Shown piece after piece: positions 45,201 through 58,439 of a stretch of DNA of 64,000 nucleotides. The notes under the pieces are model-generated. The model did no database searches. It worked only from the letters and a program-made list of their open reading frames with translations, and was not told where the DNA came from. The translations under genes and the position numbers were made by a program. Origin of the DNA: Balanoglossus misakiensis (lineage: Eukaryota > Hemichordata); the NCBI GenBank assembly GCA_040954595.2, contig CM082590.2, positions 2,232,001 through 2,296,000 of the forward strand, read 5' to 3'. Each line of letters opens with the position of its first letter. Within the stretch, counting starts at the first letter, position 1.

Positions 45201-48200
45201 CTTGCTACGCCATTTCCCCTAATGCAAAGAATGACATTCAATGTCACCATTGCATTTGCAATTTTAAATTACAGTGCTTTTGGCCATGTATTAACCTAGG
45301 GATTTTCAATCAACTTTAAATCCCCATATGCGTTATATTCCATTGTCAATGTGAAGGGCTTGAAACACCATCTGTCCTGATGCATCATCAAGCTTGCTTC
45401 ACAATTTACCCCGATGGAAAGAATCAGATTTAATGTCACGGTAGCATTAGCAATGTCAAACTACAGTGCTTATGGCCACGTATCAACCTGGGGATTTACA
45501 ATCAATTTTAAATCCCCATATGCGTTATATTCCAATGTCAATGTGAAGGGCTTGAAATACCTTCTACCCTGATGCATCATCAAGTTTGTTTTGACAACTT
45601 TAAATCCCCCTCAGCATGCATTTAATCCTCATGTCAAAGTGCAGAGCTTGCATCACCATCTATCCTGATGCATCATCAAGCTGCTACGCCATTAACCCTG
45701 ATGCAAATAATCAGTGTCACCATAGCATTAGCAATGGCAAATAAAAGTGCTTTCGGCCACATATTAAACCAGGGATTTATAATCAACTTGAAATCCCCAT
45801 ATGAATTATATACCTATGTCAAAGCGAAGTGCTTGCATCAATATCTACCGTGATGCATCATCAAGCTTGCTTCGCCATTTGCCCTAATGCAAAGAATCAG
45901 ATTCAATGTCACTGTAGCATTAGCAATGTCAAATTACAGTGCTTTTGGCCATACAATCAACTTTAAATCCCCATGTGCGTTATATTCCAATGTCAATGTG
46001 AAGGGCTTGAAACACCATCTATCATGATACATCATCAAGCTTGCTTCACAATTTACCCTGATGCAAAGAATCAGATTTAGTATCACGGTAGCATTAGCAA
46101 TGTCAAATTACAATGATTATGGCCACGTATTAACCTGGGGATTTACAGACAACTTTAAATACCCATGCATATACATTTAATACCTATGTCAAAATGCAGA
46201 GCTTGCATCACCATATACTCCGATGCATCATTAAGCTTGCTTCACCATTTGCCCTGATGCAATGAATCAGATTAAATGTCACCGTTGTATTATCAATGTC
46301 AAATTACGGTGCTTTTGGACTTGTATTAACTCAGGGATTTACAGTAAACTTTTAATCCCCCTGTATACATTTTAAACCCTGGTGTCAAAGTTTAGTGATT
46401 GCATCACCATTGACCCCGGTGCATCATCAAGCATTCTTCAGAATTTGCCCTGATGCAAAGAATGAGATTCAATATCACCCTTGCATTAGCAATTTTAAAT
46501 TACAGTGCTTTTGGACATGTATTAACCTGGGGATTTACAGTCAACATTAAATACCCATGCACATGCATTAAATACCCATGTCACAATGCATAGCTTGCAT
46601 CACCACCTACACCAATGCATCATTAAGCTTGCTTAGCCATTTCCCCTAATGCAAAGAATTACATTCAATGTCACCATTTCATTAGCAATGTCATATTACA
46701 TTGCTTTTGGACGCGTATTAACCCAGGGATTTGTAATCAACTTGAAATCCCCATATGCATTTAATACCCATGTCAAAGTGAACTGTTTGCATCACTATCT
46801 ACTGTGATACATCATCAAGCCTGTATCGCCATTTACCCTGATGCATAGGATCACATTCAATGTCACCGTTGCATTTGCAATGTCAACTAAAATTTCTTTT
46901 GGCCACGTATTAACCTAGGAATTTACAATCAACTTTAAATCCTCATATGCATAGTATTCCAATATCAATGTGAAGGGCTTGAAACATCATCTATCCTGAT
47001 GCATCATCAAGCTTGCTTCACCATTTTCCCTGATGCAAAGAATCAGATTTAGTATCACGGTAGCATTAGCAATGTCAAATTACAGTGCCTATGGCCACGT
47101 ATTAACCTCGGGATTTACGGACAACTTTAAATACCCATGCATATACATTTAATACCTATGTCAAAGTGCAGAGCTTGCATCACCATTTACTCCGATGCAT
47201 TATTAAGCTTGCTTCACCATTTTCTCTGATGCAAAGAATCAGATTAAATGTCACCGTTGTATTAGCAATGTCAAATTAAAGTGCTTTTGGACTTGTATTA
47301 ACCTGGGGATTTACAGTCAACTTTTAATCCCCCTGTATACATTTTAAACCCCGGTGTAAAAGTTTAGTGATTGCATTACCATTGACCCTGGTGCATCATC
47401 AAGCATTCTTCAGAATTTGCCCTGATGCAAAGAATCAGATTCAATGTCACCCTTGCATTAGCAATTTTAAATTACAGTGCTTTTGGACATGTATTAACCT
47501 AGGGATTTACAGTCAACATTAAATACCCATGCACATGCATTAAATACCTATGTCAAAATGCATAGCTTGCATCACCATCTACTCCAATGCATCATTAAAC
47601 TTTTAGCCATTTCCCCTAATGCAAAGAATTACATTCAATGTCACCATTTCATTAGCAATGTCAAACTACAGTGCTTTTGGGTGCGTATTAACCCAGGGAT
47701 TTGTAATCAACTTGAAATCCCCATATGCATTTAATACCCATGTCAGAGTGAACTGTTTGCATCACTATCTACCGTGATGCATCATCAAGCCTGTATCGCC
47801 ATTTACCCTGATGCATAGAATCAGATTCAATGTCACCGTTGCATTAGCAATGTCAAATAAAAGTGCTTTTGGCCATGTATTAACCTAGGGATTTACAATC
47901 AACTTTAAATCCCCATATGCATTATATTCAAAAGTCAATGTGAAGGGCTTCAAACACCATCTATCCTGATGCATCATCACGTTTGCTTCACCATTTATCC
48001 ATATTCAATGTCACGCTTGCATTAGTAATTTTAAATTACAGTGCTTTTTGCCATGTATTAACCTCGGGATTTAGAGTCAACTTTAAATATCAATGCGCAT
48101 GCATTAAATACCCATGTCAAAGTGAAGTGTTTGCATCACTATCAACCGGGATGCATCATCAAGCTTGCATCGCCATTTACCCTGATGCAAAGAATCAGAT

Positions 48201-48715
48201 TCAATATCATCGTTGCATTAGCAATGTCAAATTACAGTGCTTATGGCCACGTATTAACCTGAGGATATACAATCAACTTTAAATCCCCATATGCGTTATA
48301 TTCCAATGTCAATGTGAAGGGCTTGAAACACCATCTATCATGATGCATCATCAAGCTTGCTTCACAATTTACCCTGATGCAAGAATCAGATTTAGTGTCA
48401 CGGTAGCATTAGCAATGTCAAATTACAGTGCTTTTGGCCACGTATTAACCTGGGGATTTACAGTCAACATTAAATACCCATGCACATGCATTAAATACCT
48501 ATGTCAAAGTGAAGTGTTTGCATCACTATCTACCTGGCTGCATCATCAAGCTTGCATCGCCATTCCCCCTAATGCAAAGAATCAGATTCAATGTCATCGT
48601 TGCATTAGCAATGTCAAATAAAATTGCTTTTGGACACGTATTAACCCAGGGATTTCAGTCAACTTTTAGTATCCCTGTATGCATTTTAAACCCCGGTGTC
48701 AACGTTTAGTGATTA
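30230..48715. repeat. Satellite of about 193-bp monomers in a roughly 6.2-kb higher-order repeat
   Basis: The monomers carry TGATGCATCATCAAGC, GATGCAAAGAATCAGATTCA, GCAATGTCAAATTACAGTGC, GTATTAACCTGGGGATTTAC and TTTAAATCCCCATATGC. Blocks recur with an offset of 6175 bp between copies 1 and 2 (for example 30977/37152, 33556/39731 and 35327/41502) and 6199 bp between copies 2 and 3 (37152/43351, 38516/44715), drifting to 6481 bp by 47983. That is about 32 monomers per higher-order unit and three units. Monomer spacing ranges from about 188 to 197 bp with some half-length units. The short open frames are not genes. Confidence 0.96.
32341..33114. repeat. 387-bp two-monomer duplication inside the satellite
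   Basis: 32341-32727 and 32728-33114 are near-identical. The same doubling is present in higher-order copy 2 (38516 and 38903), but only a single copy is found in copy 3 (44715). Confidence 0.9.
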
Positions 48716-48782
48716 ACTTCTTTGCTATTTAAACATTACATTTTGAGTAAAAGGGGTGAAATGGGATTAAAGTTTATAGTGA

Positions 48783-48866
48783 CATATCGAAAAGAATCTA
48801 TTTCAATTCGTTCATTTCTGAAATCATATCGAAAAGAATCTATTTCAATTCGTTCATATCTGAAAT
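48783..48866. repeat. Two 42-bp direct repeats
   Basis: CATATCGAAAAGAATCTATT opens both 48783-48824 and 48825-48866; the copies differ at one base (TTCATTTCTG against TTCATATCTG). They lie just outside the satellite. Confidence 0.9.
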
Positions 48867-48935
48867 ATGATAATACGAATATGCATGTTTTATTCGCCAT
48901 ATATGAACACCAATGAAAAGTTATGTTTCCAGCTT

Positions 48936-48988
48936 AGGTATCGGTGGATTTGAACCACCTGACATCAGAAGACGCCTCCAGAATACCT
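48936..48988 (-). other. Shortened tRNA-like fold
   Basis: On the minus strand AGGTATT (48988-48982) pairs with GATACCT (48942-48936) as a 7-bp acceptor stem with one G-T. A perfect T arm, GGTGG-TTCAAAT-CCACC (48959-48943), contains the B box GGTTCAAATCC. Only 22 nt lie between, so the D and anticodon arms cannot both be present. A tRNA pseudogene or SINE remnant is most likely. Confidence 0.4.
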
Positions 48989-49063
48989 TTAAATTGGTTG
49001 CATAATTTTCATGTGAATGTTCATAATATAGCGAGTGATTAATCCCTAATTTATTGTTTTGGC

Positions 49064-49098
49064 GGGGGGGGGGGGGGGGGGGGGGGTGGGGGGGGGGG
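49064..49098 (+). repeat. Poly-G run
   Basis: About 35 bases are G except for one T. Such runs form G-quadruplexes and are prone to sequencing and assembly length errors. Confidence 0.9.
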
Positions 49099-49489
49099 AA
49101 GTTCAAGTAGCATATCTTGCAGGCCAATTTGAAACAATGTGTCATGTGGTTAAACTGAAAGAAATTAACCAATATAGTTTCAGCTCTTTTTGAAACAAGG
49201 TGTCATTTGGTTGAACAATGGGCCAGTCAAAATAGCATCTGCTAATTATGCACACAATAGTGTGATGGGTTAGTGGGTTAAGTTTACTTTTACCTTAGCG
49301 TTATATAACACACTATCGTGTACATAATCTCGCAGAGCTCATTCACAATTGTTTTAAAATAAAGCAAGATAACTACATGTATGATAACACACATCTAATT
49401 TACGCGCCTAAAGGGCAGTTAAAAAACCTCATACCAATTACAAAAGAGGGAAAAAAAACTGTCCTCTCCTCCTCTCACCCCATGATCTA

Positions 49490-50260
49490 AGCTAAATTTG
49501 GAATTTGGATGGGGTGGGGAGGTTAAGCTAACCTAACATTGTGCTAACATTTTCTGCCTGTCTGTCGCGTACAATGTGTCGATGCGCGAATACAATCACG
49601 GGTACCGTTGCGAGAAATTCCACCGAATAACGATGCTGACGAGTATTATCTATCTGAGAAATAATAGCATGTTATTCATAAAATATACACATTAACCAAT
49701 GAATGAACCAACATGATTATTAGACCTTGGACACTTATTTAACATTTTATCATTATTATACCTCTGTCATCATCATCAATATTAACACCCTTTTTATACT
49801 TAATATCACCATAAGCCATCACCACAATTATTAATCGTTATTATACCCTTGCACAATTGTTACCCTTATTAAACCCCAAACAGTTATTACTATTATTATA
49901 CCCTTCTCATTCATATACCCATTATAACCTGTGTACACAAGCCATCATCATATTATAAACCCGTTATACCTTTATACCACATTTGTTACCCTAATATTAT
50001 TCCCTTCATACAAGCAACCGTTGTTACCCCTTTATAACCTGTGTACACTCAAATTTTACCATAAAACCATCATCACATTTGTAACCCTTTTATTAAACCA
50101 AATTCAAATTTGTTCACCGTTATTATACCATACACATTTCGGAACCTATTATCATACCCTGCACAAAGCCATTGCTGTTAACCTAATTTTAAAACAAGTA
50201 ATCACTACCAATTATTAACCCGATTTATTGGACTATTAAGTTTTATATTACGATCACCTC
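49490..50260. repeat. Second copy of the 26.3-26.9 kb segment plus low-complexity TTATTATACCC sequence
   Basis: It begins TTTGGAATTTGGATGGGGTG and keeps CTGTCTGTCGCGTACAATG and ATAAAATATACACATTAACC in the same order as 26330-26600, with about 10-15% difference by eye. After that both copies decay into AT-rich, ACC-punctuated repeats. Confidence 0.75.
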
Positions 50261-50344
50261 GTTTTGTACGTCTATATTACTCTATCTTATAATTTTGGTC
50301 AATAGGATATTATGTTGAAACTCCACTTCTCCATTCTTCCACTT

Positions 50345-50840
50345 CTCCATCCTTTAGGTTGACGCTCCATCCATCCATCCATCAAAGTTTATATTAGTAG
50401 GTTGACTATGGTTGACTCTCCGCTCCATCCTCCCATCAAATTTTACGTTAGTTGGTTGATTATGGTGTTACCAGTGTGCCCTACAGGAAAGAAAAAGAGG
50501 AAAAAACAGAGAAAAAACTCCACTTCTCCATCCTTCCACTTCTCCATCCTTTAAGTTGACGCTCCGCGGCACCATCCATCCATCAAAGTTTATATTTTAG
50601 TAAGTTGACTATGGTTGACGCTCCGCTCCATCCATCCATCAAAGTTTATATTAGTAGGTTGACTATGGTTGACGCTCCGCTCCATTCATCCATCAAAGTT
50701 TATATTAGTAGGTTGACTATGGTTGACGCTCCCCTCCATCCATCCATCAAAGTTTATATTAGTAGGTTGACTATGGTTGACACTCCGCTCCATCCATCCA
50801 TCAAATTTTACGTTAGTAGGTTGATTATGGTGTTACCATT
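50345..50840. repeat. 54-bp minisatellite
   Basis: The unit CATCAAAGTTTATATTAGTA plus GGTTGACTATGGTTGACGCTCCGCTCCATC repeats with a 54-bp period between about 50580 and 50830, with degenerate units before. As 54 is divisible by 3, one plus-strand frame shows an 18-residue repeat; this is an arithmetic by-product. Confidence 0.9.
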
Positions 50841-50850
50841 GGGGCCTACA

Positions 50851-50932
50851 GGGAAAAAAAGAAAAAAAAGAGAAAAGAAGAGAAAAAAAGAAAGAAAGAA
50901 AGAAAGAGAGAGAGAAGGAGAAGAGTACCGGT
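50851..50932 (+). repeat. Polypurine tract
   Basis: About 80 nt are almost purely A and G, with (AAAG)n and (GA)n parts, immediately after the minisatellite. Confidence 0.9.
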
Positions 50933-53869
50933 GGGACCTACAAAAAAAAAAGAATGAAAGAATTAAATGCATGAAATCAATGATAATAATAGGATTAATT
51001 TGGCAAGCCAGCCCAACCCAACATACTGCGGGTCAAGGGGTACATATCGTCAATTAATGAAAAGAAAATAAAGTGCAACAAACATTGGCTAGGTCAAAGC
51101 AATTCCTATGGATACCAGAGAGTGCCAATGCTGTATCTGCTATGTATATAGGAAAGCAGATCAAAGGTCACCAAGAGCTCACCCAAAATTGTCAACAAAT
51201 GTTTCTTCCAAAATTATCAGTGTAAAATGAAAAACAAGACTTCTGGCTCTATTGGTTAACCTGGTAATTAGGTGTTCCAGCCCTCAAAATTTGAAGGCGT
51301 TATCTGCTGTGCATGCCAAGGCAGGGAAAATAGGTTAAAGGTAACCAAAGCTAACAAAAATGTCAGAAAAAAATGTGATCGCATACTGGTGAATGTTCAA
51401 GAAAACCCAGACTCAAAGCTTCATTATCTAGTCTACAATTACGTAAGCACATATTTATAAGGTTATCATTGGTCAAGAAATTCAGCAAAAAAATTAAGTC
51501 CAATAGTAGAGCATGTTCATAAAAAATTCAACCTGTAACAATATGGGTAAGCTCAGCATTAGATATTCACATATTTAATAAGCTCAACATTGGTCCAGTG
51601 GATTCCAAATGTAACAAAAAAAGCTAAGTCCCATACTTGTCCATATACATCAAAAACCAAACCTCTAGTGCTATTAGTCTAGTCGCCATAAGATATTCAG
51701 AAAAGAATACAGGTGCCAAACTTAGGACAAAGTTCAATGCCAATATTATCAAAAAAATTGGGTTATGTCCTGGCAGCAGTACTATTCGTGTGAAAAATAA
51801 ATCATCACTGTTTTGCTTTTCAACAAGAGGCATATCCACGAATAATTAAGTTCTGAAAAAAAAATGGATCAAAGTACATGCGAAAGTTGCCAAAAAATGC
51901 AACGTATTCTGGTCATATGGTGACTCGTATCTATAAAAAGAATTGGTGTGCAATCAAAGTTTTTAATCAGAATTCATAAAATCCAATTTGGCTTCAATAA
52001 ACTTTAATTAAGTTCTGAAAGATCTGGATCAAAAGACAAATGAAAGTTGCCTAAAAATTTGTATTATTAAGTGTTGGAAAAACTGGATTAAAGGACATGT
52101 GCAATATGCCAAAAATGGTAACATATTCTGGTCATATAGTGAGTCATATACATATAAATAATGTTTGTGCTATCAATGAGTAGGCCATAAATAGGAAATC
52201 TTAGTTTTAAATCGTTGTTCAGAAAATCCAATTTGGCTCCAATAAGGTTTAACCAATCACAATTCACTTGAAAACTTGATTAGAAAAAGTGTTTTAATGA
52301 TATTTTTCAAAAATCTAATAAGGAATTCTAAGTCACATGACTACTAGCAATATTACAGTCAAACTTTGAACTGCACAGTATATTCGAACTTGATTGTCCC
52401 TGTAGTTTTGGAAAAGAACTGTCATCTTTTAAAGGTTATCAGAAAATCCAATATGGCCACCCTGAAGAAGACAATTAAAGGAACATGCAGCATTACAGGG
52501 ACCAAAGCAGTTAGCATGGTTCCAACAGAAAGCAAACTCTGTATCTGTTGTGGATGCTTAGAAATGGTAGGTAAGCCAGAGGTCACGGAAATTTGTGGCA
52601 ACAAATTTTGACATCAAACTGATCAGTGTTCAACAAAAAAACAGACTTTTATTCTCAATTGGTTAACTAGAAAAAGCTTATGTACACAACTTTTGTGTTA
52701 AAGTTTAATACTTTATTAGGTGTTTAAGGCCTAAAAATCTGAAGGCTGTATCTGCTGTGCAGGCCAGGTTATGGGAAAGTACATCAAAGGTCATTGCCAA
52801 AATTATCAAAATATTTGGGTTATGTCCTGGCAGCAGTAGTACTCTTTGAACAAAATCATGACTGTTGAGCTTTTTATCAAGAGCCATATCCACATAAAAT
52901 TAAGTTATGGAATTACTGGATCAAAGGACATGCGAGAGTCGCCAACAAATTGTTTAATCAAATACTGAAAAAAAACTGGATCAAAGAACATATGAAAGTT
53001 GTCAAAAAATGTAACATATTCTAGTCATATGGTGACTCGTATCCACAGAAAGAATTTGTGTGCTTTCAATGAGTAGGATAAAAAAAGGAATTTTAGCTTT
53101 TAATCGGAGTTCAGAAAATCCAATTTGGCTCTGATAAGGTTAAACCAATCACAATTCACTTGAAAACTTGATTAGAAAAAGATTTTCGTAATTTTTGAAT
53201 GAGATTTTTAAAAAATCCAATAAGGCACCAAAAGTCACATGACCACTAATGATATTTTATCAAACTTTCAACCGCACAGTAAATTAGAACTTGATTGGCC
53301 CTGTAGTTTATGAAAATGTCAACCTTTAAAGCTTATTAGAAAATCCAATATGGCCGCCATGAAGAAGACAATTACAACTAAAAGTAGCATTGGAGGGACC
53401 AAGGTGTTAAGCATGGTTCCAACAGAAAGCAGAGGCTGTGTCGGTTGTGGATGCCCAGAAATGGTAAAGTACGCCAGAGGTGAGGCAAAATGTGCCAACA
53501 AAATTTGATACCAAACTGATCAGTGTCCAACAAAAAGCAGACTTCTACGCTTTATTGGTTAACTTTAAATAGCTCATATACATAATTAGTGTGTTAAAGT
53601 TAACACATGCACTTCATTAGGTGTTCCAGTCCTCTAAATTTACAAGTGACCTATTGGTCAAATGAGCTCTGCTGACCTTAACAGTGTAACCTGGGCGATG
53701 ATATGAATTCCCTAGGTTTTAATTCATAACAATTGTATTCTATTGAACAAAACCAAACATAGACATCACAAGTATTTATCCAAATTCAGCTTGATTCATT
53801 GCACTAAAGAAAGAAAGAATTTAATTCTAAAGAACAACATCAAAAGGAAGTACCAATGTTCTAATTTGC

Positions 53870-55140
53870 ATATTCATGACCCCATCAAAATTCCAATAAA
53901 ACAAAATCAGGTAGGGGCACCATAACACACATTCTACCAAATTTCAACTCCATCGTACATGTATTTAGGGAGAAGATTTTTTTACCAAAAATTATATTTT
54001 TAGATCTAATTTGCATATTTATGACCCCATCATATCCAAATTAGCAAAATCAGGTAGAGGCACCATAACACACATTCCTACTAAATTTCAGCGCCATCGT
54101 ACATGTAGTTAGGGAGAAGAAGATTTTTGACCAAAAATTCTATTTTTAGATCTAATTTGCATATTTATGACCCCATCATATCCAAATTAGCAAAATCAGG
54201 TAGGGGCACCATAACACACATTCCTACTAAATTTCAGCGCCATCGTACATGTAGTTAGGGAGAAGAAGATTTTTGACCAAAAATTCTATTTTTAGATCTA
54301 ATTTGCATATTTATGACCCCATCATATCCAAATTAGCAAAATCAGGTAGGGGCACCATAACACACATTCCTACTAAATTTCAGCGCCATCGTACATGTAG
54401 TTAGGGAGAAGAAGATTTTTGACCAAAAATTCTATTTTTAGATCTAATTTGCATATTTATGACCCAATCAAATCCAAATTAACAAAATCAGGTAGGGACA
54501 CTATAACACACATTCCTACTAAATTTCAGCTCCATCGTACAAATAGTTAGGGAGAAGAAGATTTTTTACCAAAAATTATATTTTTAGATCTAATTTACAT
54601 ATTCATGACCCGATCATATCCAAATTTATAAAATCAGGTACGGGCATCATAACACACATTCCTACCATATTTCAGCTCCATCGTACATGTAGTTAGGGAG
54701 AAGAAAATTTTTGACCAAAAATTATATTTTTAGATCTAATTTGCATATTTATGACCCCATCAAATCCAAATTTACAAAATCAGGTAGGGGCACCATAACA
54801 CACATTCCTACCAAATTTCAGCTCCATTGTACATGTAGTTATGGAGAAGAAGATTTTTTACCAAAATTCTATTTTTAGATCTAATTTGCATATTTATGAC
54901 CCCATCAAATCCAAATTTACAAAATCAGGTAGGGGCACCATAACACACATTCCTGCCAAATTTCAGGTCCATTGCACATGTAGTTGTGGAGAAGAAGATT
55001 TTTACCAAAAGTTCTATTTTTAGATCTAATTTGCATATTCATGACCCCATCAAATCCAAATTAACAAAATCAGTTAAAGGCACCATAACACATATTCCAA
55101 CCAAATTTCAGCTAAATATGCCCAGTTGTTTTAAAGAAGA
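53870..55140. repeat. 146-bp tandem repeat array
   Basis: About nine units contain CATCGTACATGTAGTTAGGG, AGATCTAATTTGCATATTTA and CACCATAACACACATTCCTA, with exact 146-bp spacing between 54071, 54217 and 54363. Short extra copies lie at about 55258-55450 and 61060-61420. Each group is followed by (GACGGAC)-like sequence at about 55160-55205, 55498-55530 and 61458-61498. Confidence 0.93.
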
Positions 55141-58100
55141 AGATTGAAATACAAAAAGTTGACGGACGACAGACGACTGACGACAGACGACGGACGACGG
55201 ACGGACACTTATCAACCTACTGCTACAGCTCGGCTGACACAAGTGACAGCAGAGCTAAAAATCAGGTAGGGACACCATAACACACATTCCTACCAAATTT
55301 CAGCTCCATCGTACATGTAGTTAGGGAGAAGAAGATTTTTTTACCAAAATTTTTATTTTTAGATCTAATTTGCATATTCATGACCCGATCAAATCCAAAT
55401 TAACAAAATCAGGTAAGGGCACCATAACACACATTCTAACCAAATTTCAGCTAAATATGCCAAGTAGTTTTATAGAAGAAGATTGAAATACCAAAAGTTG
55501 ACGGACGACGGATGACAGACGACGGACAGACATTTATCAACCTACTGCTACAGCTCGGCTGACACAAGTGACAGCAGAGCTAATAAAAGCTGTATCTGCT
55601 GTGCATGCCAAGTTTTGGAAATGTAGATCAAGGGTCATTGCCAAAATTATCAAAATATTTGGGTTATGTCCTGCCAGAGTAGTACTCATGTGAACAGAAT
55701 CATGACTGTTGTGCTTTTTAACAAGAGACATATCAATGTACAATTAAGTTCTGAAAGATCTTGATCAAAGGGAAAATGGAAGTTGCAAAAAATTGTATAA
55801 TTAAGTGTTAAAAAAAGGATCAATGGACATGTGAAAGTTGACAAAAATTTTTAACATTCTGGTCTTATGTTGACTCTATCCATAAAAAGGCTTGGTGTGC
55901 TATCATTCAGTAGCCTACAAATAGGAAATTTTAGTTTTTAATCGGAGTTCAGAAAATCCAATTAGGCTTCAATAAGGTTTAACCAATCACATTTTACGCG
56001 AAAGCGTGATTAAAAAAAGATTTTGGAAATTTTTCATGGGATTTTTCAAAAATCCATAATAAATCCAAATTCACATGAACACTAACAATATTATTTTAAA
56101 AAATTGGAACGTACAGTAAATTAGAACTTGATTGGCCTTGTAATTTTTGAAAAAAAATGTCAACTTTTAAAGGTTATCAGAAAATCCAATATGGCCACCA
56201 TGAAGAAGACAATTAAAAGAACATGCAGCATCACAGGGGCCAAAGCAGTTAGCATGGTTCCAACAGAAAGCAAACTCTGTATCTGTTATGGATTCTTAGA
56301 ATGGTAGGTAAGCCAGAGGTCACGGAAATTTGTGCCAACAAATTTTGATATCAAACTGATAAGTGTCCAACAAGAACCAAACTTCTAAGCTCAATTGGTT
56401 AACTTTAAATAGGATTTAAGTAGATCATGGCCAAAATTATCAAAATATTTGGGTTATGTCCAGGCAGCAATAGTACTCATGTGTACAAAATCATGACTGT
56501 TGTGCTTTTTAACAAGAGACATATCCAAGTAGATCAAGGGTCATGGCCAAAATTATCAAAATATTTGGGTTATGTCCTGGCAGCAATAAAACTCATGTGA
56601 ACAAAATCATGACTGTTGTGCTTTTTAACAAGAGACATATCCAAGTAGATCAATGGTCATTGCCAAAATTATCAAAATATTTGGGTTATGTCCTGGCAGC
56701 AGTAGTACTCTATGAACAAAATCATGACTGTTGAGCTTTTTATCAAGAGCCATATCCACATAAAATTAAGTTATGGAATTACTGGGTCAAAGGACATGCG
56801 AGAGTTGCCAACAAATTGTTTAATCAAGTTTTGAAAAAACTGGATCAAAGGACATGTGAAAGTTGCCAAAAAATGTAACGTATTCTAGTCATATGGCGAC
56901 TCGTATCCATAAAATTAATTTGTGTGCTTTCAATGAGTAGGCTAGAAATAGGAAATCTTAGTTTTTAATCAGTGTTCAGAAAAATCCAATTTGGCTCCAA
57001 TAAGGTGACACCAATCACAATTCACTTGAAAACTTGATTAGAAAAAGATGTTCTGTAATTTTTTAATGAGATTTTTAAACAATCCAATTAGGCACCCAAA
57101 GTCACATGACCACTAATGATATTTTTGTCAAACTTTCAACCCTACAGTAAACTAGAATTTGATTTGCCCTGTAGTTTATGAAAATGTCAACTTTTAAAGG
57201 TTATTAGAAAATCCAATATGGCCACCATGAAGAAGACAATTAGAGCTACAAGCAGCATTGGAGTGGCCAAAGCGGTTAGCATGGTTCCAACAGAAAGCAA
57301 AGGCTGTATCTGTTGTGGATGCCTAGAAATGGTAAAGTATGCCAGAGGTGATGCAAAATGTGCCAACAAAATTTGATACCAAACTGATCAATGTCCAACA
57401 AAAAGCAGACTTCTACGCTTTATTAGTTAACTTTAAATAGCTTATATACATAATTATTGTGTTAAAGTTAATACATGTACTTCATTAGGTGTTCCAAGCC
57501 TCTAAATTTAAAAGCTGTATCTGCTGTACATGCCAAGTTATGGGAATGTAGATCAAAAGTTACTGCCAAAATTATCAAAATATTTGGGTTATGTCCTGGC
57601 AGCAGTAGTACTCATGTGAACAAAATCACGACTGTTGTGCTTTTTAACAAGAGGCATATCAACGTAGAATTAAGTTCTGAAAGATCTGGATCAAAAGACG
57701 AATGAAAGTTGCAAAAAAATTGTATAATTAAGTGTTGAAAAAATGGATGAAAGGACATGTGAAAGTTGATAAAAATTGTTTAACATATTCTGGACTTATG
57801 GTGACTCGTATCCATAAAAAGGATTGGTGTGCTATCATTCAGTAGCCTTGAAATAGGAAATTTTAGTTTTTAATCGGAGTTCAGACAATCCAATTTGACT
57901 TCAATAAGGTTTAACCAATCACAATTCACTTGAAAGCTTGATTAAAAAAGATTTTGGAAATTTTTCATGAGTTTTTGAAAAAATCCATAATGAATCCAAA
58001 TTCACATGACCACTATAAATATAATTGAAAAAAAAAATGGAACGGCCAGTAAATTAGAACTTGATTGGCCCTGCAGTTTAGAAAAAAATGTCCACTTTTA

Positions 58101-58439
58101 GAGATTATCAGAAAATCCAATATGGCCGCCATGAAGAAGACCCAACTATAAGCAGCATTGGAGTGACCAAAGTGGTTAGCATGGTTCCAACAGAAAGCAA
58201 AGGCTGTATCTGTTATGGATGCTGAGAAATGGTAAGTAAGCCAGAGGTCAGGCAAATTTGTGCCAACAAATTTTGACATCAAACTGATAAGTCTCCAACA
58301 AGAACCAAACTTCTAAGCTCAATTGGTTAACTTTAAATAGGATAAGTACATAATGATTGTGTTAAAAATTAATACTTCATTAGGTGTTCCAGTCCTCTAA
58401 ATTTGAAAGCCGTATCTGCTGTGCATGGCAAGTTATGGG

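Noticed and set aside
30369-48709. Many 60-116-codon frames in the satellite
   Set aside because: The frames repeat exactly with the satellite and higher-order periods, contain no domain, and start and stop at arbitrary monomer positions.
30230-48715. Possible CRISPR-like array of regular repeats
   Set aside because: Repeats are contiguous about 193-bp monomers without unique spacers, in eukaryotic DNA with no cas genes.
50605-51057. 150-codon frame with an 18-residue repeat
   Set aside because: It is produced by a 54-bp minisatellite and a purine tract; the repeats are interrupted by indels upstream.
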